64,000 bases of DNA from Trogon surrucura (taxonomy: Eukaryota > Chordata > Aves > Trogoniformes > Trogonidae): the NCBI GenBank assembly GCA_020746105.1, contig CM036623.1:4520001-4584000 (forward strand), written 5' to 3'. Of this stretch, positions 40,766-53,300 are shown piece after piece. The notes under the pieces were generated by a model. The model worked only from the letters and a program-made list of their open reading frames with translations. It was not told where the DNA came from and did no database searches. The position numbers were made by a program, and so were the translations under genes. The stretch's first letter is position 1, and every line of letters begins with the position of its first letter.

Positions 40766-42796
40766 TGTACAACTCTGCTGCCACAGTAAGTTACCTCATA
40801 ATGTAAAGAGTGGTGAGAGAAGAATTACTACCAGTCCTTGATATTTGACATTGGCATTCAGGCATATATCTGGAGAAAATCAACTCAAGAACTATGTATT
40901 TTACATGTTCAGTCAGAATAATTTGCTGCCGACCGACATGCCAATCTTACGGTTTAAAGATGAAAAATACTGTCCTATTAGTCAAATATTTATGAGTAGG
41001 ACCCAACATGTTTAAACCTTGTTGACCTTTACATAGTTATGATACATATATCACCTCTTGGTTATCCTTACTGTTGCTTTGGTCTGGAAAAAGTAAAAAT
41101 AAGAGGTTAAGTAGTCCCTAAGGGTAAGTTTAAAATGTAGACTACTGCCATGTTGCATGGCTTTACTACAGTTCGTGTCTTTCACCGCAAGTTGATGAGA
41201 CTGCTCCAAGTCATAAAATAGCTTGCTAGATGATGCCGTTTAATAAAAAAAAAATTAGTTTTGAAAATGAGTTTACTCTGTCCATAGTTAGTGTTCTATT
41301 ATTGTAATCAATAGATTTGATAGTCTTTGTGTTAGATGTATAAAACCTCTTGCTTTTCTATTTAAGCAGTCACATTGAAAACAAGATTAAAATACAATCT
41401 AATTTGGTAATACATTTGTATCTTCTTTCCGATTTGAGGCCAGAAGGAGAGCTGCTGTGGTCATTTAGCCTGATTTCCTGCATAACACGTATTGTAGTTA
41501 TTTAATTAACTGCTGCATGTAGCTCAGCACCTGTGATTGGACTAGAGAACATCTTTTTAAAGCAAAATGCTAACTCTAAAGGTCTTTGAATCTTGATTTA
41601 AAAATATCCAGAAATACAGACACTTGTTAAATTCCTTGTGGTTAATTACTTTGCCTGTCAGTTTTAAGTAGTCTGAGTTGAACTTGTTTAGCTTTGGTTT
41701 TGTTAGTTTTGCTATAGTTTGATTTTCTGATTTTGGTAGGTTGTATGCTACATGTATCAATTGAAAAGTCAGTGTTACTGCTCAGGTCACATCTGAAACT
41801 GTTCTTTGAGAAGTTAATCAGATGAAGTTCTTTAAGGATCTAAACACTAAATGTGTTGCTGTTATTCCTCAAAGGCTTTGTTTAAGCATTTTCTCTTGTA
41901 GCTAGTACTAAATCTTCTATGTATAAGAGTTGTGCATGTTTCCAGAGAGTAGAATGAGGAACTTCGACTACTGTAGAGTATAAAATAATATAAGATAGAA
42001 ATATATATTAAATAGTATATTCATGAAATATTTATTCTGAGGTTTTAGGAATAAATACATAAATGGTATAGCATGAAATTGTTATCTATATGTAGATGGA
42101 TGTTAAAAAGCTCTCTGGACTTTTTTGTGGAAATGAAAGTGTACCAACAAAAACCTGTAATATCATTAAGCAACTCCAAATTTATCTGAGTTACATGCCT
42201 AGTTATTGTCATCTATATTGTTTTAAATTAAAAAAAATAATTGGAAAAATAGTTGAGGGTGTAAAAATAAAAATGAAGCCTGTGAGAAGAAAAATATCAG
42301 AACTGAAGACAAGTGACCCAGTCAACATCTGGTGCCCATGAAGCTAGATGAGGCAGCCATAGGGAACAGAAGTGGTAGAGTGATCTGTTTCATTTTTCTA
42401 GACCTGTTCCGTAAAGGTACCGCACAGGATAAACGTGACAGTGCCTCATGTGTTTTATGTTGCTACGTGGATCACAGGGGATGGAGGAGTGTGAATTATC
42501 TCAAGGCCCACTGTGATAAGGAAGTTGATGCACAGATGTTAACCATTGAAAACATATTGTGGTGAATTTTACTGTGTATATTTACTTATGCTTAGATGTC
42601 TTTTAGAAACTCTTACGTTAATACATGTGCTAAGAAAGAATGTTTAAACTGTCTTACTGTATAATTTTGACGTTAATACAAGTGGAAACAGATTTGCGTA
42701 TTTAAAATTCCTTAACTTTTTTGGAGGTTGGAATCTAGTGGTCCAGCTGATCATTCCTGTGCTACACTTACTCAGTGTAATTTAAAGTAATTGAAT

Positions 42797-43547
42797 TTCT
42801 CATGAAGTTCAGCAAAGGGAAATGCAAAGTTCTGCGTCTTGGGAGGAATCACCTCAGGCACCAGTGCACACTGAGGTCTACTAGTCTTGAAAGCAGCTTT
42901 GCTGAGAAAGATACTGGGATCCTGGTGGACACCAAGCTGACTATGAGGCAGCAATGCACCCTTATGGCAAAAATAGCCAGTAGTGTCTTGGGATACATTA
43001 GGGGAGACATCAGCAGGTTGACAGAGGTGGGTTTGCCTCTCTGCTCACCATTGTGAGGCTGCATTTGGAGTAGCTTGTAGTTCGGGGCTGCCCAGTACAA
43101 AAATGATATGGACTTACTGGAGCAAATCAGAGCAGGCCTGCAAAGATGATGAAGTCAGAGACTGGAGTGTCTTTAAATGAGAAGAGGCTTAGAGACCTGT
43201 GACTCTTCAACCTTCATCTTAACAGTTCATCTAAATACGTGGTGGGAGGGAATGAACAAGAGAGAGCCAGACTGTTGTCAGTAGTGCTTACTGACAAGAC
43301 AGGGGGAAATGGGCACAAATTAAAACACGTGAAATTCTATCTGAACATGAGAAGGCATCGTTTTTTTTACTGTGAGTGTGACCAAACACTGGAACAGGTT
43401 TCCCAGATAGGCTGTGAAAATTTCTTCTGTAGAGATACCGAAAAGCTGACCAGACACAATCCTGGACAGCCAGCTTGAGGTGACCTGCTGGAGCAGGGAG
43501 AAGCTGGACTAGATGACCTCATGAGATTCCAAACAATTCTGTGATTT
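42797..43547 (+). mobile_element. CR1 LINE, divergent 5'-truncated copy
   Basis: It starts in the C-terminal part of the reverse-transcriptase ORF (MKFSKGKCKVLRLGRN, a CR1 hallmark) and continues through DTGILVDTKLTMRQQC and a broken remainder. The 3' UTR ends GCTGGACTAGATGACCTCAT, then GAGATTCC and CTGTGATTTC. Several frame breaks and substitutions show it is old. Local frames at 42802-43056 and 43239-43478 are its remnants. Confidence 0.9.
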
Positions 43548-43799
43548 CTTGAAATTTAAACGATGAAAGATAGATGGATTTAGTAAAAATCATGTGGTTT
43601 TTGTTTAAACTCACTTAGTGTTAGCAAGCTAATTGGACAGTACTTTAGAACTAGCTATTTTTCCTTGGTGTAAGCACCAAAGGCTCCGTTTCAATTCTCT
43701 TCTGATTGTGAGAGTTTCAGAGCCCATCTATTTTTCACTGATGTGCTCTTGGATGGATGTGTTATTTAGTAATTCGTGTCAGGCAGGTTCTTTTGCTGT

Positions 43800-43860
43800 A
43801 TACAATAATCATAGAATCATAATACTCAACTGTAAAAGAACTTTCAGAACTACTTAAATT
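43800..43860 (-). mobile_element. Possible short CR1 3' remnant
   Basis: AATCATAGAATCATAATACT, followed by a degraded AAGAACTTTCAGAACTACTT, looks like the reversed end of a CR1 copy (compare AATCATAGAATCATAGAAT and AAGGGACCTTTAAAGATCAT). It is too short and decayed to be sure. Confidence 0.35.
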
Positions 43861-45326
43861 TTCGAATTATGTTCTTTTGTATTTTGCAAGTTCTGCAACT
43901 CCTTACTTTGTAGTCCTGCAAGTTATGGTTAATGATACCGATAATGATATGGTTAGTGATACTGATGCAACAAGAAGTCAGTGAAAGCATAATTACCTAG
44001 AAATCTTCCATAAATATATGGAGGCAAGATAAGATGTTTCTTTTTCTGCACTAAGGGAACTGGCAATAGAATTGCTCAAGGAGGAAAATGCAGGCTTGTG
44101 GTAGTTTGGCTGTGAGTGCTTGCCGGAGAAGTTCTGTTTGCATGCTGACCGGTAGGTCACATGATTCGAATAGTAGCCAGAGAGTATCTCATGTGTAGGG
44201 GAATCTCAGCTGACTTTAACATCTTCTCTACACGGGGAACTTTTATAGAAATGCAGTGGTGGCATAGAAATCTTTCCTCTATCTTATGGACACTTTTCAC
44301 CAGTTTAGGTGTTGCAAGACAACCGTGGAAGGATGAATTTCTTTATGCCATGAAACTAATTATTGTATGTACACCAGTGTGCTCAAGGCAGTGATTTGCA
44401 CATCGTCTGCAGAAAATAAATAAGTACTAACAGAGGAAAATAAAGCCTTCCAGTGTTTGATGTATGTACTCATAAAGTCTTTTCCAACCTTTAAACAACT
44501 CAGGTTTTGATCTGGATTGTGAGCAGTGCTGTATATGGTCATCGTGTAATTGCAACTGATGCCTCCCAGAACTGGTCTTTTCTTCTGTTTTTTCCCTGTT
44601 ACTAGAGAAAGATGTGTGTACTGTTGGTGGATAGAGTGCTTGCCTTTCTTGTCAAGTATTGCAAACTATCTCTACATGACAGCTATTATCTTTAAACTGG
44701 ATTTAAGTATTACATTTTTCTTGAGTGTTTATGTTTGGTATACCACCTAGGCGTCATTTCTAAAGATCTAATTAATTAAATTAATTAATTTCTAATTAAT
44801 TTGTTTTGCATCTTTGATTTACCATATCTAAGTAAAATTCAAAATTTGTATCAGTAGGAATTTTTAAACTAATTAAGTCATTTTTAGGAAAAAAGTACTA
44901 TTTTAGAAAGAACTCCTATGTAATAAGCTGAATTGAACTTTGCACTGGACAGCTTGTAGACCAGGTCTGCTGCATGGCACAGCGTTAGTAGCCATATATT
45001 AGGTAGTTGAATGGATATAACTGATGCTGATGCTGTACCCACACACTACTTTTCAACATAGCTGATTGCTGTAGGTGAGGCACGTGATTCCAGTACTCAA
45101 AGAAAGAAAAAAAAAAGAAAAAAATGAGAATACACTGGAATATTTCTGCACTACACTCATTTACATAGACATGTCTAAAATGTGCGTTTGTACAGAGTGA
45201 CACAGATGGAAGTGAGCTGATCTTTCTGTGCTTTGAGCTGGTCAATGTGAGTCCAGCTCAGGTCCAGAAACCAGACTGCTGTGTTGATGTGGTAATATGT
45301 TAATCACTGTTCTCTTTCCTTTGCAG

Positions 45327-45434
45327 GGTTTATCCAGCAAGCCTGGGTACGTGGCTTCCTCTGACTACCCCAGAATGTGGATGTGTGATTCCTGTACCCA
45401 TGGATGTGTGATTCCTGTACCCATCTGCATAGAG
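45327..45434 (+). other. Exon-like segment with a 23-bp tandem duplication
   Basis: A strong acceptor (TTCTCTTTCCTTTGCAG) and a donor (AGAG|GTAAAT) bracket 108 nt of GC-richer sequence. One frame is open across all 36 codons. Inside it a 23-bp unit beginning TGGATGTGTGATTCC occurs twice in tandem (45378-45400 and 45401-45423). I recognise no protein family. It may be an exon of a non-coding transcript, or chance. Confidence 0.35.
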
Positions 45435-48400
45435 GTAAATGTGAGTTAGTCACTGAATAGGAATGGAGTTTCTATAGCTTTGGTCAAAAGTGATTGGAGA
45501 ACAGCATCTCAATGCTTTCGGGTGAAATTTGATTTTGTAAATTGTGACCGAAAATGTAAATAGATTAAGAATTTGATTATGCTGTCCTCAGAAGAACAAA
45601 GTTGCCAATGAAGATAAGTATTTGTGGCAAAGGTTAATATTCCTGGAATGACTATTTGTAAAATACATGATTCATTTTTAAATGCTAGAGCATCAGCATT
45701 TTGTTTAGCTATTTCAGACAGCTCTTTTGGAGAACTGGAAAACTGTTCCCTAGTTCTAGCAACAATTTAGGCTGATAATTAATTGGAATATTTATTCTAC
45801 TAGTTTACAGGTGTGTGTCTTTAACATGCCACAAGGCTTTTCTGTGAATTCCTTTGAAAAATTAACCCTTTCCTGAGTCTTAACAATAACCCCCATGCCA
45901 AAACTTTGGTTCATTTAAGGTTTATGGGAAAAAAAATTGTCCAAAATGGAGTTCTTTTTTCCACAGTCCCCATATATAGTGATGAAACTGTGCTTGTTGG
46001 TCTAATGGAGTTTTTATTTCAAAAACAAAAAAAAAAAAAAAGGAGAAAAATGTTAGCACACTGGGAAAAATATTTTTTTAATCAAAAAAATGCAAATCCA
46101 GAATTTATGCATAGTTTTGGTTAGTTGTTTAATCTCATTCCAGTCATTGTTCTTGACAGTGAAATGCCACAAAAAAGAACCTTGGTTAAGGAAGTTTTAA
46201 GTAATACATATAATCTCCCTATTTATTGAAGTAAAGAACAGCACAATGAAAAGGAAACTGCATCTAATCAATCCCTACTAATTTAAACTATTTATGGAAT
46301 CCCTAATCAAAGCATGTTTCATACAAACCTTGGGAGAATATAATGCTGTAGCTAATGTACATTTATTTGCAAGTGGAAATGTTCTTGGGCAGTATCCTCA
46401 TGGTTAGCACTGTATTTGCCACCGTTATCAAGTGTAGTAATCGTTACTGATAAACTTAGCTCCAAATCAATAGTTCCACGGACTAGGAAAGTAAAACAGA
46501 ATGCAGTTCTTCAAATGATAGTAATGTTAGTTGATGAGTTTGTGCAAACAATATTACACTTGTCTTCTAAATAATACTGCAAGGGTCTCTTGTAAATCCT
46601 TTAGCAATTTTTTTCTAATCCTTTACAAGTTGTAAAATCATAGCTGAAAGGCAGGCAGAAAAGGAATGCACAAATAAGACATCCGTTATTGTTATATCAA
46701 TGATGATATATAACCATCTCGAAAGTAATAACATTTTAACAAGGGCTAGAGTCTTATCCAAAATGAGATCTCATCCACTTCCACGTCTTCATTTACTACA
46801 TTCATAAGAGTGAAGTTTATAATTTGGAAATCTTATCAATTAGTACTTGTAGGACATCACATGTATGCTACAGTCTGGTTTAGATTAATGCATTTTCAGC
46901 CAAACCATATCTGAACAGAATAGGGGTACCTGTAAACCATCTGCAAAGTACCGTCTTTGCATGCTGCTTATAAAACAGTATTCACCATTACTAAGTACAG
47001 TAATGCTACATTTTACAGCTTCAGCACTGCGACATGTATATATTATTAATGTATTTTCTAGTCCATTAAGGACAAACAGTATATTATGCTCCATTTAATG
47101 AAGGATTTACAAGTCACTAATGTGGAGGGTTATTCCAGTACAATTTTGGGGTGTAAATGCAGGTGCCTTTTAGAGATTGTGTTATTATGTTTTTTCTAAA
47201 ACAATTCTTATTAACTACTCTTCATTGTCACATACGATCCATGAGTTTAAATTTTCGACTTGCCTGAAATTGGTACAAAACCACAAAAATGTTAGTGCGG
47301 CAGCTTGGGAACGGCCAGGAACTTTTCTGGCGCTAGTGGAGAGGGAAAGATGGGGAGAAAATACATAATTTTTTACCCATTGTCACATATTTCAGCCATA
47401 CATCAGTAGAAACAAAAATAAGCCATGGAATAGATATATGTGTACTTCTTTCCTTTTTGTTTAATCAACAGTAAAATGGGTAATCGTGCATTTTAGTATA
47501 TTTCAATGCAGATTCATCCAGTAACAGCTAGTTAACACTTCATTTTTGTGCCTTCACTGTGGAATTAATACGAACTGAAAAAAATGAGGCCTGTGCCATT
47601 GTTCTCTGTGATTAAGTGTGTAGGCTCTGACTTCGTTCTAACAGCCCACAGAAATTAGTCCAAAAAGGTCTGTGGGATTTGGTCCAAAAAGCCAATGATC
47701 CAAAAGTTACCTAGTAGCGCCTTTAAACTTGATACGTAAGCTGTCAAGTTATCTGACTTTCACTGTACATTGTGTTACTGATACAGCAGCATAATGTTTT
47801 ATTCCTACTTTTGTTATTATTTATTACTTCAAGACCAGCTTTGTAATGATAAATCTTTTAGGCCTTTTACAAAGTTAGATTCTTACTAGAATTAGAAAAA
47901 ATGGATTAATTTGCTCTTGAAGATTCTGCTCTGTTCTTATTTGTAAGCAAAGAGAAGGTGTGTTGCCTACTTGCCCGCAGCTCAGAACTGTATTTACTGT
48001 GTATGTTTTTCTGTCCTTTACAATGGATTGGGCATTAGTATGTATTAATATTGAGGCAACATTAAGCACGGTATGCATTTGGTTTCCTCAAGTATATTCT
48101 CGTTCAGAGGGATGCTTACTTTTTATCTTGTGAAGTCAAGGTGTACAACTTTTTGTTATGCTTTTGAAAATCACTGTATTATCATTGTGCTATGCTTTAA
48201 AAAACAGGGTATATCTACCTTTGTCTTTTCAAGATAGTTGCAAATACTGCTTCACTTCTGGAAAAGCTTCACTTCTGGATATATTAGATACATTCAGATT
48301 CCTGAAATATTATTAGAGACAAACCCTGCTAGGACTTGCATAACCATGGGAAATTAACTTCCCAGATAAATAGTGGAGAACAAGTGTTACTGTTGATGTG

Positions 48401-48924
48401 TGAATCCAGTTACACATTTGTGATGACTAACATTTTTTCAGTGTATTGTCACCAAATTTGTAGGCAGTGATGTTGTTCTGAAACTTAGTTTGTAATGTAA
48501 TGAAGGCATTTATAAAGTAAGATTTAAAAAATTGTTTGCTTTCTGCAAGAAACTCATAATGAAAAAATAGATAATACACCTTGGGCCTTCTTATGCTTGT
48601 CCTGTTCCAGAGTTCTCTCTTGCACATGATATCTGACCTCTTTAGAGAGTCATTTTTTCTTCACTTGTATTCAGTGAATGTATGTTTGGCAAAACCAATT
48701 TTTTTTCAAGGAAAAAAATTAATTAAACATTTTAATTTATTCAGATTCACAGCCACAGGAATACCATTTAAAAGCTTACTGATTATGCTCGAAAAACCTT
48801 TTAAAATATAGAAAATTGCTCCTTAAGTTTCAGAAGTCTGAAAGTAGAATGAACCTAATGTTTTATCGTGCCATTTTAATTGCCTCACATTTTCAGTTTG
48901 ATTGTCAACAGACTTAACTTTTAG

Positions 48925-48972
48925 CGGGCTCCATTGCAGTAGGACAAACCATTCTGTGATTCTATGACTTTA
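48925..48972 (+). mobile_element. Short CR1-like 3' end
   Basis: The sequence ends in ACCATTCTGTGATTCTATGA, the characteristic CR1 terminal repeat, preceded by TGCAGTAGGACAA. Only about 45 bp are recognisable. It abuts the Penelope-like fossil on its right. Confidence 0.6.
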
Positions 48973-48984
48973 AAGAAATACAGG

Positions 48985-50330
48985 AAGAGGTCTGTAGGTA
49001 GAAGTATTATCTTTTATTAGACCGGTTGGAATATTTGGAGAAGTTAGGCTTGCAAGCACTCAAGCCTTTCTTCCCTGTGTGAAATAGAAACAGCAGCAGA
49101 GTAAAAGCTGGCAACAGTTGCTCAGAGAGAGCAGAGACGCATCAGTTCAGCCACATTTAAAAGAAAAGCAGTTGGTACTTGTGGAAGAGACGGGATGATA
49201 CAGGCCTATGGGGGAACAGGGGAAAAAGACAAAGATGCTCACCTTTAGGGAAAAGAGATGTTTTGATGTGAAGTACAGGTTAGTCTGGGAGAGAGGGAAG
49301 GGAGATGAGAAGGTGCTATAAAACTGCTCTCTTGCATCCATGGATTTTGGCATCCAATGGAGTTATGAGTTGTTTACCAAAATTTCAAAGATTTTCTAGG
49401 TTTTACCTGAGCCTAGTGACATAGAGTGTGAGCAATCAGAGAGGAAAGAATGAGAGACCAAAAACACAGTGACTACTGAGAGATTTTCACAGATGAGTAC
49501 TTTTTTCCTTTATAGACTATGTCAGTTTGCTCTGATAAGTAGTTTTTGCTTAGTTTTGCATACATCTTGGCTGTTGTGATGGCATGTAACTAGGACAAAC
49601 TGCATTATATCCGTGAAAGTGAAGTTGTAGAACTGAAAGTGGTGGTTCTGTTCAAAGATTATTTATAACAGGGATAACAGAGATATGTTTCAGTTTTTAT
49701 GTTTTACACTCAAATACGATCTTCATCGTCTTTGGATTGTACCTAGGAAGTTTCTGATGGTGAGTTTTGTGAGGCTAGAGACTGTTAGAAGGCCAGGGTG
49801 GTTCTTGGAAGACAGCTTTAAAGTGGCATCTTCTACTAAAATTGCTTATTATCGGTTAAAGATTTTCTTTTTTAACTACTGAATACAATGATATCTGATA
49901 GCTGTAATTCCCTCTGTGATGCTCAGGTGTCTTGATCAAATAAATATGACCATTTTATAGAAGTATACTTTTTCACTAAAAGTCTTCTTTGGATGGTTGG
50001 TGGTTCTTTGGATGGTATCATAAGATTTTTCTTCAGAGTGAATGGGATGGCATTTAAGGATACCTGATCTGTGTGTGTGTGTTTCAGACGGTTGCAGGTT
50101 TATGGACTTAAGTTTTAGTCGGTGGGTTTCTGTGCATTTTAGTTTGTAGATTGCCATCTTTGATGTTGATCTAGGAAAGGATCTTAGTATAAGAGTATTT
50201 CAGAGGCAGTTTGACAAAACTAACGATTATTGAATTTATGGTTGCAATTAGTGAGGAAGTCCAGTTTTCTAGTCATGATGATGAGGATGTTATTCGTACG
50301 TCTTATGGCATATGGACCTGGAGGTACATA
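48985..50330 (-). mobile_element. Fossil Penelope-like retroelement (RT C-terminus and GIY-YIG region)
   Basis: On the minus strand, broken frames resemble the end of a Penelope-like element (PLE). At about 50130-50170 INIKDGNLQTK plus a degraded HRxP motif parallels the conserved DGNLxTxxYRKPTD stretch after the RT catalytic core. At about 50012-50048 HSEEKSYDTIQ parallels the following CSEE/RLxR region. At 49515-49625 decayed NSQDVCKTKQKL then LIRAN and H parallels the GIY-YIG endonuclease signature (QYVGxTxQxLxxRxNxH). The order and the roughly 215-codon spacing fit PLEs. The left end (48985-49080), with TATTATCTTTTATTAGACCG, resembles the non-coding 3' region of a PLE family common in turtle and crocodile genomes. 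Stops and shifts show it is long dead. The upstream limit is uncertain. Confidence 0.65.
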
Positions 50331-53300
50331 TCTAATGGTGAATAGTTCTTTTATTTAGCTTTGAAAGCTGCTTCTTCTAAGACATGGGGAAGGGTTTGTG
50401 TGCCCAGAAGTTTATCTGGCATATTCAGCTATGCCAGCTGTGCTAATCTTGTTTCTGTCCTTAGACCATCTAGGTTACAACAAAGTGCTGTGGGAGAAAT
50501 AAAACCTTTTTGCCTTTCTAGCCTCGTTTTTCTTAGTTTATCTGCACTCAAGCTGACCTTTGCTAGCTCTGTTTCTAATTCTCCTCCTATACTCATTTTT
50601 AGTGGAGAATATATGTTGTAAGTAACCAAGGTCAAATTTCTGAGCCCTTGAATGGTAACCCAATGATTTCTAGCCCCCTTTAATCCTTTCCTACACCAGC
50701 AGCTGTAGTAATAAGGGTCAAGGGGCTGCTAGGGATTGAGGTCATTAGCTTTTGGGTTGTATTTATTCATTTTGTTGGTGTTTTTCACTGATCGGTCTTA
50801 ATGGATATTATCCATTCAGTTGTATGGTATTAGAGCAGCATTTGACCTTTGCAGCAACGTGAATGTTTGATTTTTGAGTTTATTTTACTTTGACTATAAA
50901 CCAGATGCCGCTTTTTAGATATGGAAAGAAACTGTCTTTCATTTCATCATGCTGTGCACTGTCTGTATATTAGGTTGAATACCTCAACTTTAATGTGTAT
51001 AAAGTCAGATCCCACTCAAAGAATGGAAAAACTCCATTGATTTCACTGAAACCTTGTAGGGCTCCCATTAATATTAATGATAGTTTAATGGAAAAGGACT
51101 TGGAACCTTACTGTTTGGAACAAGTAAACTGCTAGGTTTTATATTACTTCTTAAACCAGCACCTTTATCATTCCTTCAGCATATATTTATGTTGTAGTCA
51201 TCTTTGATTGATAGAACCATCAGAGTACACAGCCCGAATATTTGGGTCTGTTTTATGAATGTGGGAGAATGGTGAATGCAACACTATTACACAACACACA
51301 AGAAAAATAGAGAATTCATGTACATGAGTTTGAGTCTTTAGCTGCTCTGGTATAAATGCAAGACTCAGCTGTTAGGTTCTTTTCTGCTTAGATATCCAGC
51401 ACTACTACCTAAGGAAAGGTAAGGACAATAGACATTAGAACATAACCTGAAAGGTGACAATTTTGTGCTTTTATGAACTTAAGGAGAAACAGCATCTCAC
51501 ATGGTAGAGCCCTCACTGACTGTGTCATGCTTTTAGCACTCTTTCTTCCCTTGTTAAAATAGTTTGGTTTATGCTTGAATGTTTGAAATGTTCCCAGCCG
51601 CTACTGGTGAGCCAGCAATTTCTGCACAGTGAGGAGGAGAGAATTTGTTGTCGTATTTGGCGTTGCTTTTAGTGATACGGGTGCTGGCTCACCAGGTACT
51701 GTACTGAGATCAGCTAACTCATTTCATCAAAAAGTCCTTTAGGTGGTAGTTGTATTTGGTTACCACTGAGTTGATGTGGATCTGAACCAGAAACATAGAA
51801 GGGAAAGGCTTCCTATCCTCCTAACAATTTCCTGAGCCTTCCATTCTCCTATATTAAGAGGGGCTTTTATAGAGTGGAAAAATGCCCCACCATAAAGCTG
51901 GAAGGTTAAAACTGCAGCCCCTCTCCCTTCCCCAACACTCCTTAAACTATGGATCGTGTTTGCTACGGGAAGGGAACTGCAGGAGGAAGCCAGATGGCAG
52001 CTGTATTGAGCTGCTGCTTTGTTGTGCGGGATGGGTGCCCCTCCTCCCTTCTCCAGAGCAAATGTTCATTCACGAATGAGGGCTTTATATATCTGAACGA
52101 GGGATTCATATGATTTTTTTTTTTTAATGTCTTCTCTTTTAATAGTTTGCAAATGAAATTGATCCCGTGCTTGTAATAAGAAACAGTTTGAGACGTGTAT
52201 GTGGCAAAGTTTTATAATTTTAAGGTGAACTTGCTAAAATGGTACACATAGCCACAGTTATTGGATTGCTCTCGGTTAAACTGCCCGAAGTGCTGCGCCA
52301 GCACAACATGCTTCACATAAAACATAGATAAAATAAGGTAAAATATAATTATATATACATATAAAACAAGGTAAAATATAATTATTTTGTTAGTAATGGA
52401 CTGAAAACTCGGAAATTGTTAAAATATTTTAAATTAACAAATTGCTAGCCAGAGAACATTTATTAAATTATAAGAGGATGGACCTGATTTACTTCATAGA
52501 ATCTGCACCAAATCTTTGGGGGTTCCATGGTGCTTAAAAACGTTTATTAACATTCTACAGTACTTGGAGGTAAATCCTCAAGGCAGATTTTTTTTGTATA
52601 TGTGCTTTCATTTCTACATAGAACAAAATTGCCTACAACTTTATGTATTTTTTCACTGTTGGCAGACATGTTTGATTGCCATTATATTTGTGATGCAGAA
52701 TACTTGAGATTTTTAAATTTCCAAGTGTGCCAAAGGGGATCTTCAGCTGTGTACATATATACATAGTATAAGGTTTTTAGGACGATTAAGTAGAACTTTG
52801 TGTCCTTCACCGATTACTAAGATCGTCTTCTTTTAAATCCAAGAGTGCAGTGAATAGTTGTAACGAGAAGAGCTCACCATAAGCACTTTTTTTCTAAATA
52901 TCCAGTGCTGAATTCTCTCTGGCACAGTTGTCAACACCATGTTCCAGGCTCTGTCTTTTGCCATAAACCGCATTCTAAGCACGATGGAAATAGCATAGAA
53001 ACGTAAGAATTAGAAAATTGTGTTATTAACAAGCTGCATTTTTAACCACCATGGGGGATTTATTTAGACTGCCTAGTGTGCAGAATGTGTTTTTTAATGT
53101 AAATAGCTACTAAGAAAAAAATTCAGCTCCTCAGATGAATGTCAGAAATAAGCCTTAACAAAATATTTTTTAAAATATATATCAAATAAAGTAATGTGGT
53201 TTCCCCTGCTCTTTTCTTCTTCTCTTTCTTCTGTCTTTCGCTCCTTCTGATGTCAGTTTATACCTTTTATAATGCAGATATAAGATGAGAGAAAACGAAG

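Larger units (their letters stand above)
33181..42780. other. Intergenic sequence upstream of CDIN1
   Basis: This is AT-rich sequence with no supported gene. It contains an (ACAT)n run at about 33386-33404, a (GGCA)n run at about 36160-36177, poly(T) at about 34291-34308 and 34746-34758, and a T/C-rich stretch at about 40390-40460. Two ancient repeat relics inside it are listed separately. A good 5' splice site (GTAAGT, 33216-33221) lies just beyond the CpG island on the plus strand, so a divergent non-coding transcript could begin here, but nothing shows it directly. Confidence 0.65.
43550..48930. other. Intergenic, AT-rich, no supported gene
   Basis: It contains an AT-rich block of TTAATTAA-like repeats at about 44768-44805, A-rich runs (45106-45124, 46022-46046) and an exon-like segment at 45327-45434 listed separately. 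Short direct repeats occur at 48249-48278 (GCTTCACTTCTGGA twice). Nothing else is recognisable. Confidence 0.6.
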
